DNA of 10,165 nucleotides, taken from positions 1 to 10,165 of the forward strand of contig DCIC01000125.1 in assembly GCA_002315825.1 (NCBI GenBank), given 5' to 3'. A program made the position numbers and the translations under genes. Shown here piece by piece: positions 7,623 through 10,165 of this stretch (within the stretch, counting starts at the first letter, position 1; each line of letters begins with the position of its first letter). Origin of the DNA: Bacteroidales bacterium UBA1736 (lineage in GTDB: Bacteria; Bacteroidota; Bacteroidia; Bacteroidales; UBA932). The notes beneath the pieces are model-generated. The model was not told where the DNA came from, did not search any database, and saw nothing but the letters and a program-made list of their open reading frames with translations.

Positions 7623-8513
7623 CTATTTCAGCCAGACTTCACCGTACAAGCCGTTTCTGAGGAATCCGTCATTTTCAACTGTGATTTTCACGGCATAAAC
7701 CAGATTCGAACGGTCATCACTCGTCATTATGGATTTAGGAGTGAATTCACTTTCAGGCGATATCCAACTTATCGTTCCGTCATATTCACGCTCGTTGCCG
7801 CCGAAAAGAGTCCTTACCTTTACCATCCTTCCAAGCTTGACTTCCGACATCCTGCGGCCTTCGAAATATGCTCTGAGATATATTTTATTCAGATCAATCT
7901 GTTTGAACAAAGGCATTCCTTCTGCAACTACTTCACCTTCTTCCACATAGCGGGCAACGATTGTCCCGCTTGACGGGGACGTGACGTGACAGCGGCGTAT
8001 CAGGTCCTTGACGGATTCAATCTGTATGTCCAGACTGGCGGCGTTCCCCTGATGGGCGGCGTTGGCATCGCTGATGTTTTCTTCCAACGCCTTTATCTGC
8101 CATTCGAGTGTCAGGATATTGTTGTCAATCTGTTCCTTTTGCTGGGGAGTGGCCGCACCGGCTTTCACGAGCCTGTCGAGGCGTGCCTGCTCCTTGCGAA
8201 GCTGTTCCTGCTGCATTCTGAGTGATTCAGTCTGTGTCTTTGCGTCACTCAGAACTGCAGATGCGGTCTGTCTCTGCCTTTCAAGCAGCCTTTGCTTAAG
8301 GAATAACTGGACGGTATCGATTAGGAGCAGCTGATCACCGTCGCACACGAGGTCACCTTCAGATGCGTTGATGCTCAGTATCTTGCCGGAGGTTTCGGCA
8401 CTGACGGTTGTCATTGGGGCTTCGAACACACCGGTAGCGTCACTCTTTTCGTGAGAGCAGGATACCAGAGCCAGTATGGCGAGCATTGAAAAGAAAGTGG
8501 ATTCTATTTTCAT
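7623..8513 (-). CDS. HlyD-family periplasmic adaptor, predicted lipoprotein
   Basis: A 296-residue membrane-fusion protein that would bridge the inner-membrane ABC permeases and the TolC-like channel. The first 18 residues are a signal peptide ending in the lipobox LVSC with Cys19, so it is predicted to be lipid-anchored; E. coli YbhG has instead an ordinary signal or anchor. Two lipoyl half-motifs flank a hairpin: residues about 37-66 (AETSGKILSINASEGD) and 175-205 (SPSSGTIVARYVEEGEVV). Between them (68-171) is a long Glu/Gln/Leu-rich antiparallel coiled coil containing the usual KAGAATPQQ turn (117-125). The rest is the beta-barrel domain, ending in GLYGEVWLK, with little or no membrane-proximal domain, which makes it one of the shorter adaptors. 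It begins 11 nt after the TolC gene and ends 12 nt before the ATPase gene. No Shine-Dalgarno sequence is apparent. Confidence 0.94.
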   Translation of the reverse strand: MKIESTFFSMLAILALVSCSHEKSDATGVFEAPMTTVSAETSGKILSINASEGDLVCDGDQLLLIDTVQLFLKQRLLERQRQTASAVLSDAKTQTESLRMQQEQLRKEQARLDRLVKAGAATPQQKEQIDNNILTLEWQIKALEENISDANAAHQGNAASLDIQIESVKDLIRRCHVTSPSSGTIVARYVEEGEVVAEGMPLFKQIDLNKIYLRAYFEGRRMSEVKLGRMVKVRTLFGGNEREYDGTISWISPESEFTPKSIMTSDDRSNLVYAVKITVENDGFLRNGLYGEVWLK

Positions 8514-8524
8514 TGTCTGTTATT

Positions 8525-9808
8525 TTATTCGTTTTCTATTTTCTCCTGCCTGTACAGGGCCTGGAGAAGTTCAATCTGATGGATGCTTCTCTGAAGCGAA
8601 GCGTCTGATTCTTCATTGATCTTCTGCAGAAGGTCAGAGGCATCGATTACTCCGCTGTCAAGTCTCTCCTCAGCTGACTTTCGCACATCGGTGCGGAGTT
8701 GGAGTATCTCAGTATCATCCTCCAATGTCTGGTGCAGGAAGAGTATCTCCTGCGATGCGCCGGTATTGCTCAACTTCGTCTTGAAATCAAGCATATCCTT
8801 CTGTATGTCCAATGCCTGCATCTGCTGATTGATGAGTGCCTTGTCATTCCTGCGAGTGTACAGGGGATACAGGTTGAACTTCAACTGTATTCCCAACATT
8901 GCATTGAATGACGGGTTATAGTCTGTCAGCCCCTTGAAGATATTTCTTCCAGGATATCCATAGTACGCATCAGCGACGAAACCTATTTTCGGCGATAATT
9001 CAACGTCCAGTTTCTTCATCTGCAACTCCAGTAATCTGCGGTTGCTCTCTATGAATGCGTATTCAGGACGTGACGGGATGATGTCCGGTTCGGCAGGTGT
9101 AATCAGTTGCTCACTGCTCAAGTCTATGGATGTCAGCAGGGACAGCGACAGTCGGGAGGACTTGATATTGGTCTCTATCAGTCTGATCTGCTGCCTTGCG
9201 GACTTGACTTCGGCTTCCATCGACTTGATGTCCATCGTTGAAATTCCGCCTTCGTCGTAGATGGACTTCATCCTGGCAAGGTTGCTTTCCAGCACGGATA
9301 CCCTGCCTTCTGCCTGCTTGAGGCGCTCTTCGAGTAGCAATATGGAAAAATAGACCTCATCCACCTGCCTCTGCAGGTCATATAGTGACACTTCGAGTTC
9401 CGCCTCATCTTTTGCTGCCACGGCCTCGGCGGTCTTCTTTCCGAGAGCGGATGCACCTCCATCCCAGATATTCTGCGTGACGCTGGCGCTGACCTGATAC
9501 TGCCACGGCTGTTCCTTTTTCCCGGAGAGGTCAATCATAGAGGCCATCTTTCCGAGTATCTCTCCCAGATCCGCGGCATCGGTGACATTGCTGAGCCAGG
9601 CTCCGCCGCCACCCAATTCCAGACGCGGCAGCCAGGAAAGCGAAGCGTTATGGACATTGCATTCCTTCGTTGCGCGGATAAGGTCGTACCTGCGCACGAG
9701 CGGATAGTTCTCCCGCGCCTTGTCCCGGCACTCCTGAAGGGTGACATCGGCGTTCGCAGAGACTGTAAAGGCCAGAGTGGCCACGAGTATGGTGAAAAAT
9801 CTTCTCAT
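8525..9808 (-). CDS. TolC-family outer-membrane efflux channel
   Basis: A 427-residue outer-membrane efflux protein, the exit duct of the pump. I place the start at the ATG of 9808: it opens directly on a signal peptide (MRRFFTILVATLAFTVSANA, cleavage expected after Ala20 before DVTLQE). The frame runs upstream to a TTG at 9865, but that falls next to the predicted promoter -7 box and would add 19 hydrophilic residues ahead of the signal peptide. There is no lipobox. The two-fold internal repeat of TolC proteins is visible: the first repeat has YDEGGISTMDIKSMEAE (184-200), the second RLDSGVIDASDLLQKINEE (382-400), each within long amphipathic helices (roughly 120-225 and 325-420), with barrel strands near 55-115 and 272-315. 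It is the promoter-proximal gene of a six-gene operon, 11 nt before the adaptor gene. Confidence 0.94.
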   Translation of the reverse strand: MRRFFTILVATLAFTVSANADVTLQECRDKARENYPLVRRYDLIRATKECNVHNASLSWLPRLELGGGGAWLSNVTDAADLGEILGKMASMIDLSGKKEQPWQYQVSASVTQNIWDGGASALGKKTAEAVAAKDEAELEVSLYDLQRQVDEVYFSILLLEERLKQAEGRVSVLESNLARMKSIYDEGGISTMDIKSMEAEVKSARQQIRLIETNIKSSRLSLSLLTSIDLSSEQLITPAEPDIIPSRPEYAFIESNRRLLELQMKKLDVELSPKIGFVADAYYGYPGRNIFKGLTDYNPSFNAMLGIQLKFNLYPLYTRRNDKALINQQMQALDIQKDMLDFKTKLSNTGASQEILFLHQTLEDDTEILQLRTDVRKSAEERLDSGVIDASDLLQKINEESDASLQRSIHQIELLQALYRQEKIENE

Positions 9809-9870
9809 CGGCTGATTGTCAGTTTGCTTCTCGATGGATTTTATATGATGTGCGAGTAAGCACAATTAGA

Positions 9871-9901
9871 CAAAGTTACACTTTATTTTTGAAAAACGAA
9901 T
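9871..9901 (-). promoter_or_regulatory. Candidate Bacteroidota-type promoter of the exporter operon
   Basis: On the minus strand bases 9878-9871 read TAACTTTG, an exact match to the TAnnTTTG -7 box. A weak -33 element (TTCG at 9900-9897) lies 18 bases upstream. Transcription would begin around 9864-9866, giving a leader of about 55 nt before the ATG at 9808. No other good promoter box lies near this start, and the downstream genes are spaced too tightly for obvious internal promoters. The -33 box is poor, so strength or activator dependence is uncertain. Confidence 0.55.
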
Positions 9902-9907
9902 TACACT
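9876..9907. repeat. 7-bp direct repeat TTACACT overlapping the operon promoter
   Basis: TTACACT occurs at 9876-9882 and again at 9901-9907, 25 bases apart from start to start, within the wider pattern A-n-TTACACT-y. The first copy overlaps the -7 box and the second sits beside the weak -33 region. An imperfect partner is the inverted pair AACGA (9895-9899) and TCGTT (9912-9916). Such placement suits an operator, but in AT-rich intergenic DNA a 7-bp repeat can arise by chance, and no regulator gene is in the window. Confidence 0.3.
9884..9891 (+). promoter_or_regulatory. Possible rightward -7 box (TATTTTTG)
   Basis: TATTTTTG fits TAnnTTTG on the plus strand and lies just 5 bases from the leftward -7 box, so the two would form a divergent pair. 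No convincing -33 TTTG is present 19-21 bases upstream. If used, transcription would start near 9898 and run toward the small ORF at 9953. Confidence 0.25.
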
Positions 9908-9952
9908 CTACTCGTTCATTTTTTCAATTCACTATCAAACACAAACGAAATT

Positions 9953-10048
9953 ATGACAGGATTCAATCAAATCGAGAGAAGCCGGAGGACGGCTATCTAC
10001 ATCCGCATCCCCGCCAACCTGAGTTCAAGCACGAAACGCAATCGGTGA
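9953..10048 (+). CDS. Possible 31-residue small ORF (leader peptide or chance)
   Basis: An ATG at 9953 opens a 31-codon frame ending in TGA at 10048. The peptide is strongly basic (six Arg, one Lys) with the core TAIYIRIPANL and a SSSTKRNR end. I do not recognise it. It is followed within a few bases by an A run and a GC hairpin, and about 100 bases later by a promoter-like box. That arrangement could be a regulatory leader for a gene to the right, or a fossil of a longer gene; the AIYIRI core vaguely recalls the start of serine recombinases, but too little is left to argue it. No Shine-Dalgarno sequence is visible, and the A-rich stretch before the ATG is compatible with Bacteroidota initiation. 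Chance is a real possibility. Confidence 0.2.
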   Translation: MTGFNQIERSRRTAIYIRIPANLSSSTKRNR

Positions 10049-10049
10049 G

Positions 10050-10071
10050 AAAAAACTGAGCCGGGCGGCTA
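10050..10071 (-). terminator. Weak hairpin with adjacent T run (possible terminator, minus strand)
   Basis: Bases 10060-10071 (AGCCGGGCGGCT) form a dyad that can fold as a 4-bp GC stem with a 4-base loop. On the minus strand it is followed, after CAG, by seven T residues (10056-10050), the pattern of an intrinsic terminator. The stem is short, and no minus-strand gene can be seen to its right inside the window, so it may instead protect the exporter operon promoter from read-through or be incidental. Confidence 0.22.
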
Positions 10072-10124
10072 TTGTTTGTGCGAAGATAGAAAAATTATTA
10101 TTCCTTTTGCATTATGACTGCATA

Positions 10125-10157
10125 TTGGTATCTTTCTGAATTCTTTTTGTATATTTG
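10125..10157 (+). promoter_or_regulatory. Candidate Bacteroidota promoter directed out of the right end
   Basis: TATATTTG at 10150-10157 matches the TAnnTTTG -7 box exactly. A TTGG at 10125-10128 offers a possible -33 element, about 22 bases upstream and slightly outside the usual 19-21. The surrounding 80 bases are AT-rich and without an ORF. It would drive a gene starting beyond base 10165, divergent from the exporter operon. Confidence 0.45.
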
Positions 10158-10165
10158 TCAAAAAT

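Noticed and set aside
9809..9865. Longer TolC start at a TTG (9865) adding 19 residues.
   Set aside because: The extension is hydrophilic and would bury the signal peptide, the TTG coincides with the predicted transcription start, and the ATG at 9808 gives a clean signal sequence.
9850..10059. A 69-codon plus-strand frame spanning the exporter promoter.
   Set aside because: Its start lies within the leader of the divergent operon and its composition is low-quality. The shorter frame at 9953 has a better start context, although it too is doubtful.

Overview
The window looks like chromosomal DNA of a Bacteroidota bacterium, most likely order Bacteroidales. The basis is mixed: promoter-like TAnnTTTG boxes, absence of Shine-Dalgarno sequences before most starts, moderate GC, and protein families I associate with gut Bacteroidales. 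No rRNA, tRNA, CRISPR array, IS element or phage gene is visible. It is almost fully coding from base 21 to 9808, followed by about 357 bases of mostly non-coding DNA.

Left arm (21-2152, + strand): two overlapping genes encode a CDP-alcohol phosphotransferase (integral membrane lipid-headgroup enzyme) and a large GNAT-fold acyltransferase-like protein. They end one base short of the stop of an oppositely oriented gene.

Right arm (9808 down to 2154, - strand): a tight six-gene operon starts at a good Bacteroidota-type promoter near 9871-9878. In order it encodes a TolC-like outer-membrane channel, a lipoprotein HlyD-type adaptor, a double-ATPase ABC protein, two ABC-2 permeases, and a two-domain enzyme with an N-terminal sugar/choline-phosphate-type nucleotidyltransferase and a C-terminal HisC/CobD-like PLP enzyme. 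Gaps are 11, 12, 12, -13 and 4 nt. The first five genes form a complete tripartite exporter of the E. coli YbhGFSR layout with its own TolC.

The most interesting reading is that the two arms meet functionally. The nucleotidyltransferase/PLP fusion could make a CDP-activated amino alcohol (for example CDP-ethanolamine from a phosphoserine-like precursor). The CDP-alcohol phosphotransferase could transfer the headgroup to a lipid, the GNAT-like protein could supply the acylated (possibly ceramide) acceptor, and the exporter could move the product or an unrelated toxic compound. This is inference. The neat complication is that the phosphotransferase has Ala in place of the fourth, presumed catalytic, aspartate of its signature.

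Right end (9809-10165): divergent promoter-like elements, a 7-bp direct repeat overlapping the operon promoter, a possible 31-codon small ORF, a small GC hairpin beside an A/T run, and another promoter-like box pointing out of the window.
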